DNA from: Theropithecus gelada
Lineage: Eukaryota > Chordata > Mammalia > Primates > Cercopithecidae
Assembly: GCF_003255815.1 (NCBI RefSeq)
Contig: NC_037683.1
Coordinates: 81,215,790 to 81,279,789 of the forward strand
Direction of reading: 5' to 3'
Length of the DNA: 64,000 nt
The position numbers and the translations under genes were made by a program. The notes beneath the pieces are model-generated. The model worked only from the letters and a program-made list of their open reading frames with translations. It was not told where the DNA came from and ran no database searches. Shown here piece by piece: positions 21,168 through 32,335 of the stretch. How positions within the stretch are numbered: the stretch's first letter is position 1; the number at the start of each line of letters is the position of its first letter.

Positions 21168-21765
21168 GGCTGGGTGCAGTGGCTCAGGCCTATAATCCCA
21201 GCACTTTGGGAGGCCGAGACAGGTAGATCACCTGAGGTCAGGGGTTCAAGACCAGCCTGGCCAACGTGGAGAAATCTCGTCTCTACTAAAAATACAAAAA
21301 TTAGGCTGGGCACAGTGGCTCACGCCTGTAATCCCAGCACTTTGGGAGGCCGAGGCAGGTGGATCACCTGAGATCAGGAGTTCAAGACCAGCCTGGCCAA
21401 CACAGTGAAACCCTGTCTGTACAAAAATTAGCTGGGCATGATGGTGGGTACCTGTAATCCCAGCTACTCGGGAGGCTGAGGTGAAAGAATTGCTTGAACC
21501 CGGGAGGCAGAGGTTGCAGTAATCTAAGATTACGCCATTGCACTCCAGTCTGGGAGACAGAGCCAAACTCCATTGGAAAAAAAAAAAAAAAATTAGCTGG
21601 GCGTCATGGCACACATCTATAATCCCAGCTACTCGGGAGGCTGAGGTGCATGAGAACCACTTGAACCGAGGAGGTGGAGGCTACAGAGAGCCAAGATTAC
21701 ACACTCCAGCCTGGGTGACAGAGCGAGACTCTGTCTCAAAAAATAAAAAATAAATAAAATAAAAA
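21168..21765 (+). mobile_element. Outer Alu interrupted by a second Alu
   Basis: The left arm is 21168-21303, ending in the middle linker at CAAAAATTA. The right arm resumes at TTAGCTGGGCGTCATGGC (about 21593) and ends with an A-rich TAAA-type tail. Together they make one Alu split at its A-rich linker. Confidence 0.93.
21304..21590 (+). mobile_element. Inner AluS inserted in an Alu linker
   Basis: Complete Alu from GGCTGGGCACAGTGG to an A-run of about 16. A-rich ATTA motifs on both sides mark the target site inside the outer Alu, and both have the same orientation. Confidence 0.93.
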
Positions 21766-21952
21766 TGATGATGCGTGCCCTCCAAAAAGGAGTTTCTGTT
21801 CAGATGCACTACCCCTGCCTGAGCAGTAAGAATGAGAAGCCAAGAGTCTTTAATCTCATGAAGCATACAGTTGGGAAGACAAACTCTTGATTTCTTAACT
21901 CAAATGTGGAGTTACCCTGAAATGAAGCTGAGTACAATGTGGTCTGAGAGAC

Positions 21953-22311
21953 TGCTATGGTCTCAATGTTTGTGTCTCCCTAGATTTATATTTTGAAGCC
22001 CAACCTTCAACGTGTTGGCATTAAGAGTGGGTCCTCTGGAAGATGATTAAATCATCAGGGTAGAACCCTCATGAATGGGATTAGTGCCCTTACAAAGGGT
22101 TTGAGGAAGCTTGTTAGCTCTTTTGCTCATCTGCCATGTAAGGACATAGAAGGTGCTATTCTTGAGGAACAGGCCGTCACCAGACACTGAATTTGCTGGC
22201 ACCTTGATCTTGGACTTCCCAGCCTTCAGAACTGTGAGCAATACATTTATGCTGCTTATAAATTACACAGCCTGTAGCATTTTGTTACAGTAGCCTGAAT
22301 GGACTAAGACA
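21953..22311 (+). mobile_element. Complete solo LTR, ERVL-MaLR-like (MLT/MST group)
   Basis: It starts TGCTATGGTCTCAATG and ends CTGAATGGACTAAGACA, 359 bp. Landmarks are CCTCATGAATGGGATTAGTG, GCACCTTGATCTTGGACTT and CCAGCCTTCAGAACTGTGAG. GAGAC flanks it at 21948-21952 and 22312-22316, a perfect 5-bp target duplication. The exact subfamily is not assigned. Confidence 0.85.
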
Positions 22312-22386
22312 GAGACTTTCCTTAGAGCCTGAGACACACACAGAAGGCAGAGGGTGTGCCACTGTTTGGTAAATCATCTAAGATCA

Positions 22387-22692
22387 GGCCAGGCACAGTG
22401 GCTCGTGCCTGTAATACCAGCACTTTGGGAGGCCAAGGTGGGCAGATCACTTGAGGCCACAAGTTCAAGACCAGCCTGGCTAACATGGTGAAACCCTGTC
22501 TCTACTACGAATACAAAAATTAGCCAGGTGTGGTGGTGTGTGCCTGTAATTCTGGCTACTTGGGAGGCTGAGGCACAAGAATCGCTTAAGCCAGCTAGGA
22601 GGAGGTTACAGTGAGACAAGATCGTGCCACTATATTCTAGCCTGGGCGATAAGAGTGAGTCTCTGTCTCAAAAATAATAATAAATAAAAATA
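22387..22692 (+). mobile_element. AluS
   Basis: Full-length Alu with an AATAAT/AAATAAA tail. AAATCATCTAAGATCA occurs at 22371-22386 and 22693-22708, a perfect 16-bp target duplication. Confidence 0.96.
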
Positions 22693-22708
22693 AAATCATC
22701 TAAGATCA

Positions 22709-23640
22709 AATCTCCATGTGAAAAGAAGTGAACTCTTGCCACACTGATTACTGCCAATGATAAGAAGGAGAGAAAATTAAAGGGAAGGTATATATTTAAG
22801 TGAAATAGGGTGGAATGTAATCCCAGCTAAAGTAAAATGACAGCTTTGAAGAGACCTGTTGAAGCCTAGTGAAACAAAGTGTTCAGCAATCAGATCTGTG
22901 GGGGAAAAGTATGTCTTAAGAGTGTTTTTATGGGACTCCTGTAGGAAGGTAGGACTGAGGTGTGATTTTGTTATGCACTATTCATTTTATGAAGCTTCTA
23001 GATCATTGACTTTGCTCAAGTGAATGTATTAAAACACACAAAAATAAGTACAGTCAAATCCACTTGCTCAGTCATAGGAAAAAGGAATGAACTGCTTCTA
23101 AGTTGTGGACATTGCTGATGCCCCTTTATCTGTCTCTTCCTGGCAGTAACACAGTCAAATTGAATGGCAGAGAGAATTATTATTCTCTGGAAGGGTTAGA
23201 AGAGAAAATTTCAGTACTCTGATGGAGGATCAGTGGAATCTACAGCAAAGAATTAGAAGGAACCAAGTACTTCTTCAAAGGCAGACAGCAAATTTAACAA
23301 GTTTATGAAAGACAACAAAGTCAATCTATCTCAAAAGAATGGAAACTCAAAGTTTGCCCAGAACCTGGAGGTAAAGAACCAATATATTCTTTGCCAAATA
23401 TTTTGCCTTTGGTTGAAAAAACACATTGAGGCACTTTACAGAGCTGGTGCTAACAATAGAACTTGAGCCCCAGTGGCCAGGAAATAGAGATTTATCTGAA
23501 ACTCTGTTTATATGCTTATCCTGAACCAAACAATCTCTCTGACATAGCAGAGGGTCACAAGTTACTTACCTTCTTAAAAGGCAAGATGATGACGAGAGCA
23601 AAACCTCAGGACCAATGTAGGACGAGAAAGCAAAAGTGGC
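22709..23640. other. No recognised element (22709-23640)
   Basis: About 0.9 kb of unclassified sequence. An acceptor-like CTCTTCCTGGCAG ends near 23146, but no convincing donor or coding frame goes with it. Confidence 0.5.
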
Positions 23641-23820
23641 AAAATATGATTCAAGTGACACTCCCGCTCAGTAGGCTCTACTGGTATCAGCAAGGCGGCT
23701 TTTACCACGTGCCCTGACCCTGGACTTCTCAGCCTCCGTAGCTGTAAGAAAAAAATTTCTTTACATGCCACCCAGTTTTAGGAATTCTATCATAAGCCAC
23801 AGAAAATGGGCTAAGAAACT
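23641..23820 (+). mobile_element. 3' end of an old MaLR-like LTR
   Basis: CCCTGGACTTCTCAGCCTCC, AGCTGTAAGAAAAAAATTTC, TGCCACCCAGTTTTAGG and AAATGGGCTAAGAAAC follow the 3' third of MLT/MST-group LTRs. The 5' part is not recognisable. Confidence 0.65.
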
Positions 23821-23939
23821 ACTCAATGACTGCTCTGTTTGTATCTTAAGGATTATATTTGATAAGAAGTTCTGGATCCTCCATTTCAGTTCTTCTAATA
23901 GTTACTGATACTGCATAAGCTTGGATATTAAACAGTATA

Positions 23940-24150
23940 CATCTGTATATAACCTGGATGTGATGCTTGGCACTTCTACAGCCATTCAGAGTGAGTCTGA
24001 ACATGTACCAGCACATGGTCCACGGCACAGTGGAACGAAGAGTAGGAACCAGAGTCTCTGATGGTTTTGCTGAGCCACTGAATCAATCAATCCCAAAAGC
24101 TGCTTCTGGAACTTACGAAAAATATTTGCTTTTCTTATGCTGAAGGCAAT
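23940..24150 (+). repeat. Old dispersed repeat, copy A (LTR-like)
   Basis: GATGTGATGCTTGGCACTTC, TGTACCAGCACATGGTCCAC, GAGCCACTGAATCAATCAAT and CTGGAACTTACGAAAAATA have counterparts in the same order at 27040-28030. The family looks like an old LTR end, but I cannot name it. Confidence 0.6.
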
Positions 24151-24350
24151 TTCCCATCTGTCTCAGTCTAAGAGTTTTTTAAAATATATGACATATTGGG
24201 AGTCTCACATAAAATACTCTGAGTACCCACTATTAAGAAAAGTATCTGACAAGCACCTCCCTAAAAAAACTCTAAACATGTTAACATTAAATATTTAACC
24301 AGAAAAAATATACACTCCTTCCTGGCTTATTTCTTGATCCCATAGGACAG

Positions 24351-24543
24351 TGGTTCTCAAAGTGTGATCCCCAGATAAAGCATTAGCATCACCAGGGAAC
24401 TTAACAGAAATACAAATTCTCAGGCTTCACCCCTGACTTGGTGAGTTAGATATCCTTGAAGGTAAGTCCCAGCAATATGTACTTCAGTAAGTATCCCAAG
24501 TGATTCTGATGCATGCTAAAATTTATGAAACTTTGCTGCAAGA
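24351..24543 (+). mobile_element. MER5A-like MITE
   Basis: CAGTGGTTCTCAAAGTGTGA starts it, then CATTAGCATCACCAGGGAAC, AGAAATACAAATTCTCAGGC and CAAGTGATTCTGATGCATGC. It is near full length. Confidence 0.88.
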
Positions 24544-25095
24544 AACACTACTTACGTCATCAGCTATCAGTCATCATTAGTCACAATGTAATGAATGCTG
24601 AACCATACAAAATGGGCTATACAAGTGCCACCTTACTGTCCATATTCTAAACAAAGTACTGTCATAGATGATGAAAGGCCAGAGAAAAATGAATATTCAA
24701 CAAATGCTGAAACAAAAGCTTTCACATCATTATTGTATATAGATAATGAGACTATTTGGTAGTGTTTGAAGAAAACAGAAGACCTGGGAATAGCAAACTT
24801 GAGAAAGAATAGGGTTGAGAGAAGGACAACTCTTCCAATTACCTAGGAGAAGTTCTGCTGATACAGCTGAAATTAAGCAGTTGTTGGAGGAATGGAATAA
24901 AGCAAAAACTGTTAAAAAATGGGGAGAAGGGGCACACAACTGGATGAAATAAATAGAGCACTAGATAAAATATTCCTGAAAGGTACAAACAAAGTTTTGA
25001 ATAGGGGACTACAGAAGGGCTGGCAAAGTCTGAAGTGGCTTGGTTTAAAAAACGTCTCTGAGGGAAAGGTTGGCTCTCTGGGACTAAAGGAAGGG
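24544..25095. other. No recognised element (24544-25095)
   Basis: About 550 bp of unclassified sequence. Confidence 0.5.
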
Positions 25096-25391
25096 TTTTT
25101 GTTTTTGTTTTGAGACAGAGTCTCACACTGTCGCCCCGCTGGAGTGTAATGGCGCAATCTCGGCTCATTGCAACCTCTGCCTCCCAGGTTCATGCAATTC
25201 TCCTGCTTCAGCCTCCTGAGCAGCTGGGATTACAGGCGCCCAACACCACGCCCAGATAATTTTTTGTAGTTTTAGTAGAGATGGGGTTTCATTATGTTGG
25301 CCAGACTGGTCTCTAACTCCTGAGCTCATGATCCGCCTGCCTTGGCCTCCCAAAGTGTTGGGATTACAGGCGTGAGCCACCGCGCCTGGCC
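25096..25391 (-). mobile_element. AluS
   Basis: Full-length Alu complement with a TTTTTG tail. The flanks AGGAAGGGTT and AGGAAGGTTG are an imperfect target duplication. Confidence 0.93.
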
Positions 25392-25400
25392 AGGAAGGTT

Positions 25401-25747
25401 GTTTAAAGGTGTACAGGACAGAATGCCCAGCAAATTGTGAAGTGGACAATGTTCCGGACTCTGTTGATGGGAACTGACTGAGCCTCCATGATCTCTTTAA
25501 TATTGTTCTGAATGCTGTGGAACAGAAGAGAAGTGAGATGTTTACAATCCAGGCAGGAAAAAGGAAAAAGGTAAGGTGGATATTTAGCCATCGAACATAA
25601 AAGAAATCAGGACATACCTTGCATGATCAGAGGTGCTAATATGAGAAGCAGTAATATATGGCAGCAGTCTGGATAAGAGCTCTGAAAAGTCTGAAATTAT
25701 TCTGATAATTCTCAGCAAGGAGAGTTTTGCATATAAAGATCTAAGAG
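25401..25747. other. No recognised element (25401-25747)
   Basis: About 350 bp of unclassified sequence. The open frame that continues into 25584-25901 (minus) has no known domain. Confidence 0.5.
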
Positions 25748-25905
25748 CAGAGCTCTCAACCTGGCCGCCACTAGAATCCCTGCAAACTTTTACAGTAACA
25801 GCCTGGGCTCTAACCCAGGCCAATTGAAACTGAATCTTTAATTGATGCTTGGATAGGCAAATGTTTTGAAAGCTCCTCCGATAATTCTGATGTACAACCA
25901 TTTGT
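25748..25905 (+). mobile_element. MER5-type MITE
   Basis: GAGCTCTCAACCTGGCCGCC, CACTAGAATCCCTGC, CAGGCCAATTGAAACTGAAT and GAAAGCTCCTCCGATAATTC follow MER5A1-type wording. Confidence 0.7.
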
Positions 25906-26000
25906 CTTGAGAATATCAGAAAAACAGTAAAACTATGAAAATCTAAAGGCTATGTGTACCATGCAGAAACTGAGTTAGTGCCTCATTAAGAAGGAATAAA

Positions 26001-26304
26001 GCCAGGCATGGTGGCTCACGCCTGTAATCCCAGCACTTTGGGAGGCCGACGCAGGTGGATCACCGGAGGCCAGGAGTTCAAGACCAGCCTGACCAATATA
26101 GTGAAACCTGTCTCTACTAAAAATACAAAAATTAGCCAGGCGTAGTGGTGTTCACCTGTACTGCCAGCAACTCGGGAGGCTGAGACAGGGGAATCACTTG
26201 AACCTGGGAGGCAGAGGTTGCAGTGAGCTGAGATTGTGCCACTGCACTCCAGCCTGGGCGACAGAGTAAGACTCTGTCTCAAAAAAAAAAAAAAAAAAAA
26301 AAAA
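26001..26304 (+). mobile_element. AluS
   Basis: Full-length Alu from GCCAGGCATGGTGGCTCACG to a 24-A tail. It has small private changes (GACGCAGGTGGATCACCGG). Confidence 0.95.
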
Positions 26305-26879
26305 GTAATAAAAAGGACTGTGAGTAAACAGATGAAGGGATATTAATAAATTGTGAATGCCACATTAACTTTTTCTTATTCTACTAATATAGAATTCTTA
26401 CTATTCTAATAATAGAAAGGGAACGCTATTACTCCATTTTAAAGACTAGCTCCAGTCTCAAGAGGCTGATTATGAATACGATGTAAGAGTACTTCCATCT
26501 GTGGGTTATAGTAGTCTCAGCATTTTGGGGAAAAGGTTTACACAAATAAAGTCAGCGTTTGTGGTTCTCTGCGAAGTACGTGAGGGAATAGAGAGCAGCA
26601 CAGGCACGCCCCAAAGGATCTCAGGGTCCAGCTAGAGAGATGTGACCTTCACACAGGTGGCAAAGGGGTAGAACAGGGACGGGGCAAGGAAAGTTCCATG
26701 GAGCAAAGGGAACTTGGGTAAAGGCCTGGGGGGCTGGGTACCTAGGATCTAGAGGGGCAGAGAGGTTTGGTGGTAGGCAGGCACAGGCTTTTTAGGGTTA
26801 CCATGAGGTCAGGGTGGAGGAGGGATATATAGGGAGAAAAGGAAGCCCTACAGTCCTGGTGGTTGACTCTCCACCTCTG
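26305..26879. other. Unclassified, possibly L2-derived (26305-26879)
   Basis: The G-rich stretch with AAAGGCCTGGGGGGCTGGG near 26720 recalls the L2 3' region. The match is too weak to call. Confidence 0.4.
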
Positions 26880-28060
26880 TTCCCCCTATGCTGGTTACCA
26901 TAGTAACAACATTCCCTTTACCTGTGATTGGCTTGTAAAGGACCATGTGACTCATTTTTGGTCAATGTGATGTAAGATGTTCTCTAGGGTGTGTCTGGAA
27001 ATGTTTCCTCACTCCTACAAGATCCACAAGATGCCCTGTCTAGATGTGATGCCTGGCACTTCCGTAGTCATTTTGCCAACAGGCAGAGCAAGTCTCAGGA
27101 TGTACCAGTGCATAGTGGATGGCAGAGTGAAGTGACAATAAGAACCTGGGCCTCTAATGATATCAGTGGGCCACTAAATCTGAAAGCCCTTTTGCAAAAA
27201 TTATGACAGTGAGAGAAATCTAGCATCGTTCAACCCCATCCTGCTTCTGGCCTCACAGGCTGGCTCATTCCTGGGCATGGGCTATGACAACCATGGGAGA
27301 AATTTAGTTTATAATTTAACTTTGAAACAAGGATGGTAACAGTCCCGCCCTAAAACTGATTCTCCTCCTTGTTCAGGTGCTGAGACTGCCTTTGTAAGAC
27401 TAATAAAAGGCCACAAGATTATTAATTATGGGAGGGGCCTAAATAATATGCTGAAAAGTATGCCTAAAATGTAGGCATACTTTCTATAATCCCTTACTGC
27501 TCAGGAGTCAGGTGGCCAGAGGCTGCAAGGTTTGTGACTTCCCCAGTTGCTCCTATAGATAACATCACTACTATAGAACCTAAGATTGGTCTTTTGAGAT
27601 GCTTGTCAGACTTCTGCATTCAGGCAATTGAGTGACCCCACCAGGAGCCAGGACTCATAACTCAACCAATCCTGTGCCTCACCCAGGAAGTCCAGAGATG
27701 GACTCAGTGCAGGTGAGGTGGCACAAGATTGGACCATTTTCCACACCCCTATGATTTCATCCCCAATCAATCAGTGGCACCCATTCCCTAAGTCCTCTGC
27801 TTACCAAACTATCCTTGAAGAGCCCTAACTCTCTGAGCCTTTGGGGAGACTGATTCGAATAATAACTCTATCTTCCACATTGTTAGCCTAGCATTCATTA
27901 AACTCTTTCTTTACTGCAATACCACAGCCTCAGTGAACTGGCTTTGTCTGTGCAGTTGGGCAATTACAAATCAACCCCAGAAGTTCATCTCTGAACTTAC
28001 GAAAAAGATAAACCTTTCTTACCATGTAAGGCAATTTGTTTCAAGGTTTTCTTGGATTTT
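26880..28060 (+). repeat. Old dispersed repeat, copy B (LTR-like), split by an ERV LTR
   Basis: GTGATGCCTGGCACTTCC, GATGTACCAGTGCATAGTGG and GGGCCACTAAATCTGAAAG lie before the insert. CAACCCCAGAAGTTCATC and CTGAACTTACGAAAAAGATA follow it. The same landmarks occur uninterrupted in copy A. Removing 27204-27962 and one ATTA restores continuity. Confidence 0.6.
27204..27962 (+). mobile_element. Solo LTR, probably ERV1, inserted in an older repeat
   Basis: The block is 759 bp and begins TGACAGTGAGAG and ends CAGTTGGGCA, the TG...CA ends of an LTR. ATTA flanks it exactly (27200-27203, 27963-27966); a 4-bp duplication is typical of gammaretrovirus-like ERV1. Late landmarks are TCATTAAACTCTTTCTTTAC and GGCTTTGTCTGTGCAG. 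A perfect 12-bp hairpin lies at 27455-27483. The subfamily is not assigned, and no viral coding sequence is present. Confidence 0.82.
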
Positions 28061-28077
28061 GACTTGCATCTATTTAT

Positions 28078-28375
28078 GGCCTGGTGCAGTGGCTCATGCC
28101 TAAATCCCAGCACTTTCGGAGGCTGAGGTCAGAGAATCATTTGAGGCTAGGAGTTTGGGCCCAGCCTGGGCAACATAAGGAGACCCTGTCCCTACCAAAA
28201 ATAAAAACTTAACTAGGTGTGGTGGCATGTGCTTGTAATCTCAGCTACTTGGGAGGCTGAGGCAGGAAGATCTTTTGAGTCTAGGGGTTCAGGGCTTCAG
28301 TGAGCTATGAACAAGCCACTGCACGCTAGCCTGTGTGACAAAGGGAGACCGTCTCAAACATTAACAAATAAAACA
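28078..28375 (+). mobile_element. AluJ
   Basis: Full-length but diverged Alu: GGCCTGGTGCAGTGGCTCAT, GGGCAACATAAGGAGACCCT and CAGTGAGCTATGAACAAGCC. These features suit AluJ. Confidence 0.93.
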
Positions 28376-28999
28376 AAACACCACTCTCACTGTCTAATGA
28401 GGATCAAAGCAGATAATGTGATAACTACAAGATAAATCCTCAATGTGACTCAGCGGAATGAAAACGTCCTCCCCTGTCCCTCACCTTGGCAGTCTATGTG
28501 CAGCTATAAAATTAATTTTAAAAGACCCATCCAAAAGGAAGGACTCGCCCTGTGCCTGAAGGTTACTAAACTTGCATTTGAAAGAAGTTGTAAAAAATTA
28601 CAAGCTGCTTTATTTTTCACAAAACCTCCATCTGCACCAGTTACAGTATATGTAGTAATTATCTTTATCTTCTCAACCAGTTTTTAAAATGTTTTCCATT
28701 CAACTTTCATTTTAAGATTAACAATACAATTACTAAACCACTGTCCTTTAACCTCTTCTCTTAGAGCCCTAAGGTAAAGCTCAATTATTGAGACAAATAA
28801 TTTCACGCTATTGATGTATCATCCTAGAGATCAAAATCTAGGGCCATGAAATTTCAGCAATATTTTTGGCCAAAAAAAACTGGAAAAGCCCGCTGCCAGT
28901 ATCTGATGTTAAAGGAAAATATGAATTCTGACTTCAAAAGAAGTTCACTGCCACTTTTTAAAGTTTGACCATACCTAGTCAAACTCAAATTAAGGGTCA
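28376..28999. other. No recognised element (28376-28999)
   Basis: About 620 bp of unclassified AT-rich sequence. The 80-codon open frame at 28445-28687 has no known domain. Confidence 0.5.
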
Positions 29000-29770
29000 A
29001 ATGTTATTTCCTTTTCATTCAAGCCTTTGTTAAGTGACTATTAAGGGTTAGACACAATCCTAGGGAGACAGGTATTAATGACATAGTCTTTGTACTCATG
29101 GAATACAGAATGATGGAAAAGAAGTTATTATGGCATACTGTAATTTAGCAGTGTGTTAAATACTTATCCTATTGGTGTGAGCTGAGAGCTACAGAACCAC
29201 AGTGGTAGATCACCCAAACTGGCATGTGAAGAAGGGTTATCTGAGGACACCACCCCTGAAATGAGGCTTAAAGATGACTAAATTGGCCCCCAAGGGGAGG
29301 AAGTACAGTCTTCAAAGAGCACCCAGAGCAGATGCAAAGGGAAGAAGAGACCACAGAACGGGGTGTGTGAGGAGTTAAATATGCAAGGGATGGATGACTA
29401 CGGGTTTTGCATACCAAGCTAAACAGTTGGACTTTATTTTGGAAACAGCAGGAGTCACTGAAAGACACCTGAGCTCAGAAGCCACCGTACTGGGTTAGTT
29501 TTCAGTAATTACTGCTCTGGCTGAGATGAGGAAAATGACTTGCCTTACCTAGAGGAGGAAGAATGTGTTAAAAAGGAGATCCCAAAAGGTTGTTTCAGTG
29601 CAGAGGTATAGTGTGGGAATTAGGAGGGAGGTCTAGGCTGGAAGTACAGATGAGAAGCCTCAGTGCGTGGGATGGCTGAGCTCAAGGGTATAGTTGATGG
29701 TCCTCAAGGAGATGAAAGGAGAAGTCTTAAATCTTGGGATGGAATACCAAGGAGACTATGAAATTTTCCT
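29000..29770 (+). mobile_element. L2 LINE 3' region
   Basis: TTAAGTGACTATTAAGGGTT, CAATCCTAGGGAGACAGGTA, TTTGTACTCATGGAATACAG and GGACTTTATTTTGGAAACAG appear in L2 order across about 750 bp. Divergence is high, as expected for L2. Confidence 0.68.
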
Positions 29771-30144
29771 GGTTAAGGCTGCCCAGGGGGGAAGCCCCAC
29801 AAATCCTGGGGTGCTAATGAGGCCACACAGCATTTCTTTTTCTGTGTGGGCTGCATAACTTGCATAGATAATTCTGTTTGATGGGCATAGGCTGTACTAT
29901 ATATTTAATCTATTTTCATCTCAACTTATAAATTCATGCCCTTTGTCTCAAAGGCAAAGGAGTAAGGAAATATTTGTGGTGCAATGCAAAACATATTAAC
30001 ACCGAACAGAAACAACAATAACAACAGCAAAAGATACCTATCACTCCTAGAACTGCTTATACCAAGACACACATTTCTACCAACCAGTCATATCCTCACT
30101 TGGCCTTTTCCTTAAACAACCAACAACCAGATCTTGACTAAGCC
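29771..30144. other. No recognised element (29771-30144)
   Basis: Unclassified. A CAACAATAACAACAGC stretch lies near 30014. Confidence 0.5.
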
Positions 30145-30453
30145 TTTTTTTTTTTTTTTTTTTTTTTTTTTGAGATGGAGTCTTGCTCTTTCACCCAGGC
30201 TAGAGTACAGTGGCTCAGTCTCGGCTCATTACCACCTCTGCCTCCCGGGTTCAAGTGATTCTTGAGCCTCAGCCTCCCAAGTAGTTGGGATTACAGGCAC
30301 CTGCCAGCACACCTGGCTAAATTTTTGTATTTTTAATAGAAACAAGGTTTTACCACGTTGGCCAGGCTGTTCTCAAACTCCTGACCTAAGGTGATCTGCC
30401 CACCTTGGCCTCCCAAAGTGCTGGGATTCAGGCATGAGCCACAGCGTCCAGCC
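30145..30453 (-). mobile_element. AluS
   Basis: Full-length Alu complement with a T-run of about 27. The flanks CTAAGCCTT and CCTAAGCTT are an imperfect target duplication. It is the first of three minus-strand Alus in 1 kb. Confidence 0.94.
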
Positions 30454-30542
30454 CTAAGCTTTCTGCAGCCTCTCTCACCTTCCACCTGAAACAAAGCTTC
30501 AGATTATTACTTTTTAATCCTTTTTTGTTTTTAATTTTTATT

Positions 30543-30839
30543 TATTTATTTTTTTTTGAGACGGAGTCTCGCTCTGTCGCTCAGGCTGGAGTGCAGTGGC
30601 GCGATCTCAGCTCACTGCAAGCTCTGACTCTGGGGTTCACACCATTCTCCTGGCTCAGCCTCCCGAGTAGCTGGGACTACAGGCGCCCACCACCGTGCCC
30701 GGCTAATTTTTTTGAATTTTTAGTAGAGATGGGGTTTTACCATGTTAGCCAGGATGGTCTCAATCTCTTGACCTTGTGATCCGCCCACCCTGGCCTCCCA
30801 AATTGCCGGGATTACAGGGGTGAGCCACCGCGCCTGGCC
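30543..30839 (-). mobile_element. AluY
   Basis: Full-length Alu complement with the Y-type features CACCATTCTCCTGG, TGTTAGCCAGGATGGTCTCA and GACCTTGTGATCCGCCC. The tail region is TTTA-rich. Confidence 0.93.
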
Positions 30840-30847
30840 CCCTGCCC

Positions 30848-31151
30848 TTTTTTTTTTTTTTTTTTTTAAAAGACAGAGTCTCGCTCTATTGACCAGGCTG
30901 GAATGCAGTGGTGCAACCTCAGCTCACTGCAGCCTTGACCTCCCAGCCTCAAGCAGTCCTCCCACCAAAGCCTCCTGAGTAGCTGGGACTATAGGCACAT
31001 GCCACCATGTCTGCTAGTTTTTGTATTTTTTAGTGGAGACAGGGTTTTGCCATGTTGGCCAGGGTGGTCTTGAACTCCTGGCCTCAAGGGATTGGCCTTT
31101 CTTGGCCTCCCAAAGTGCTAGGATTACAGACGTGAGCCACTGCGCCTGGCC
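30848..31151 (-). mobile_element. AluJ
   Basis: Full-length Alu complement with J-type wording: GCAGCCTTGACCTCCCAGCC, CAAGCAGTCCTCCCACC. It begins 8 bp after the previous AluY. Confidence 0.93.
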
Positions 31152-31224
31152 TTCATTTTTATTCTTATCATTATTCCCTTGGTTTTTGAAAAACAAGCAC
31201 TCTTCCACTTATAGATGAGCAAAG

Positions 31225-31278
31225 TGGACAGTGCCTGACACACAGAAAACACTCAGTAAATGAGTTATTATTGCCTGC
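31225..31278 (-). mobile_element. L2/MIR 3' end remnant
   Basis: AGTGCCTGACACACAGAAAA then CACTCAGTAAATGAGTTAT is the antisense tail seen in L2. Confidence 0.5.
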
Positions 31279-32018
31279 TGTTTAAAATATGGTCCTCTCC
31301 CTGAATCACTGATTGGGGTACCCATTAGTCTAACTGTCCTCTCTACTTTGTTATGCCACTTCTCGCTACATATGTATACAAGGTGTTATATCTCCAACAC
31401 GTTTGTACTATAGGTTACAACTGTGGGGCACTGTAACTGAGTTTTTCGAGATCTCCACTGGAAGAAGGAAGAATCAGGCATCATTTGCTATTTATATCTG
31501 CTTCAGAGACCAATACACTTCTCTCAGGATGTGTTTGGATGTTGTATAATTTATTCATATGTGATGTGCCTTTACAGAAGACACTAGAATAGTTAAGTTA
31601 CTGAATCATAAAATGTCATCGTCTTTCCTAACAATGTATCTGAGCAGATGGCAAACAACTGCTTTTATGGCTTGCTTCTCCATTACATGTAGAAATATTT
31701 ATTAACATTGTATTTCTGTCATATGTGTGCAACCAGCAAGAAACCAAGTTAGGCAGCTGCTACTGTGGCTGGGGGAAGAGAGTGTGACTGGTAATCCACT
31801 CTGGTTTTTGTCTTAGCAGGTGACCAAGCAAAGCCTCAGCCTGAGGGAGGGGGAGCAAGAACACGGCTTACTCCCCTGGTGCTAAAAAGTGGTGAACAAG
31901 GCAACCCCATCAGCAGTGGGGAGCAACTCTCATGACAAAACAGTGTTTTATCAGATCTGATATCTCACTGACCATAAACATACATTATTTTACATACTAC
32001 TGAGAAAGGAAAAGCATG
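31279..32018. other. No recognised element (31279-32018)
   Basis: About 740 bp of unclassified sequence without a convincing exon. Confidence 0.5.
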
Positions 32019-32028
32019 CAAGATGGGA

Positions 32029-32325
32029 TTTTTTTTTTTTTTGGAGACAGAGTTGCACTCTGTTGCCCAGGCTGGAGTGCAGTGGCATGATCTCGGCTCA
32101 CTGCAACCTCAGCTCCTGGGTTCAAGTGATTCTCCTGCCTCAGCCTCCCAAGTCGCTGGGATTACAGGTGCTCATCACCATGCCCAGCTAATTTTTTGTA
32201 TTTTTAATAGAGATGGGGTTTCACCATGGTGGCCAGGTTGGTTTCGAACTCCTGGTCTCAAGTGATCTGTGCACTTTGATCTCCCAAAGTGCTGGGATTA
32301 CAGGTGTGAGCCACCATGCCCAGCC
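32029..32325 (-). mobile_element. AluS
   Basis: Full-length Alu complement. CAAGATGGGA (32019-32028) and CAAGATGGAA (32326-32335) are the target duplication. Confidence 0.95.
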
Positions 32326-32335
32326 CAAGATGGAA

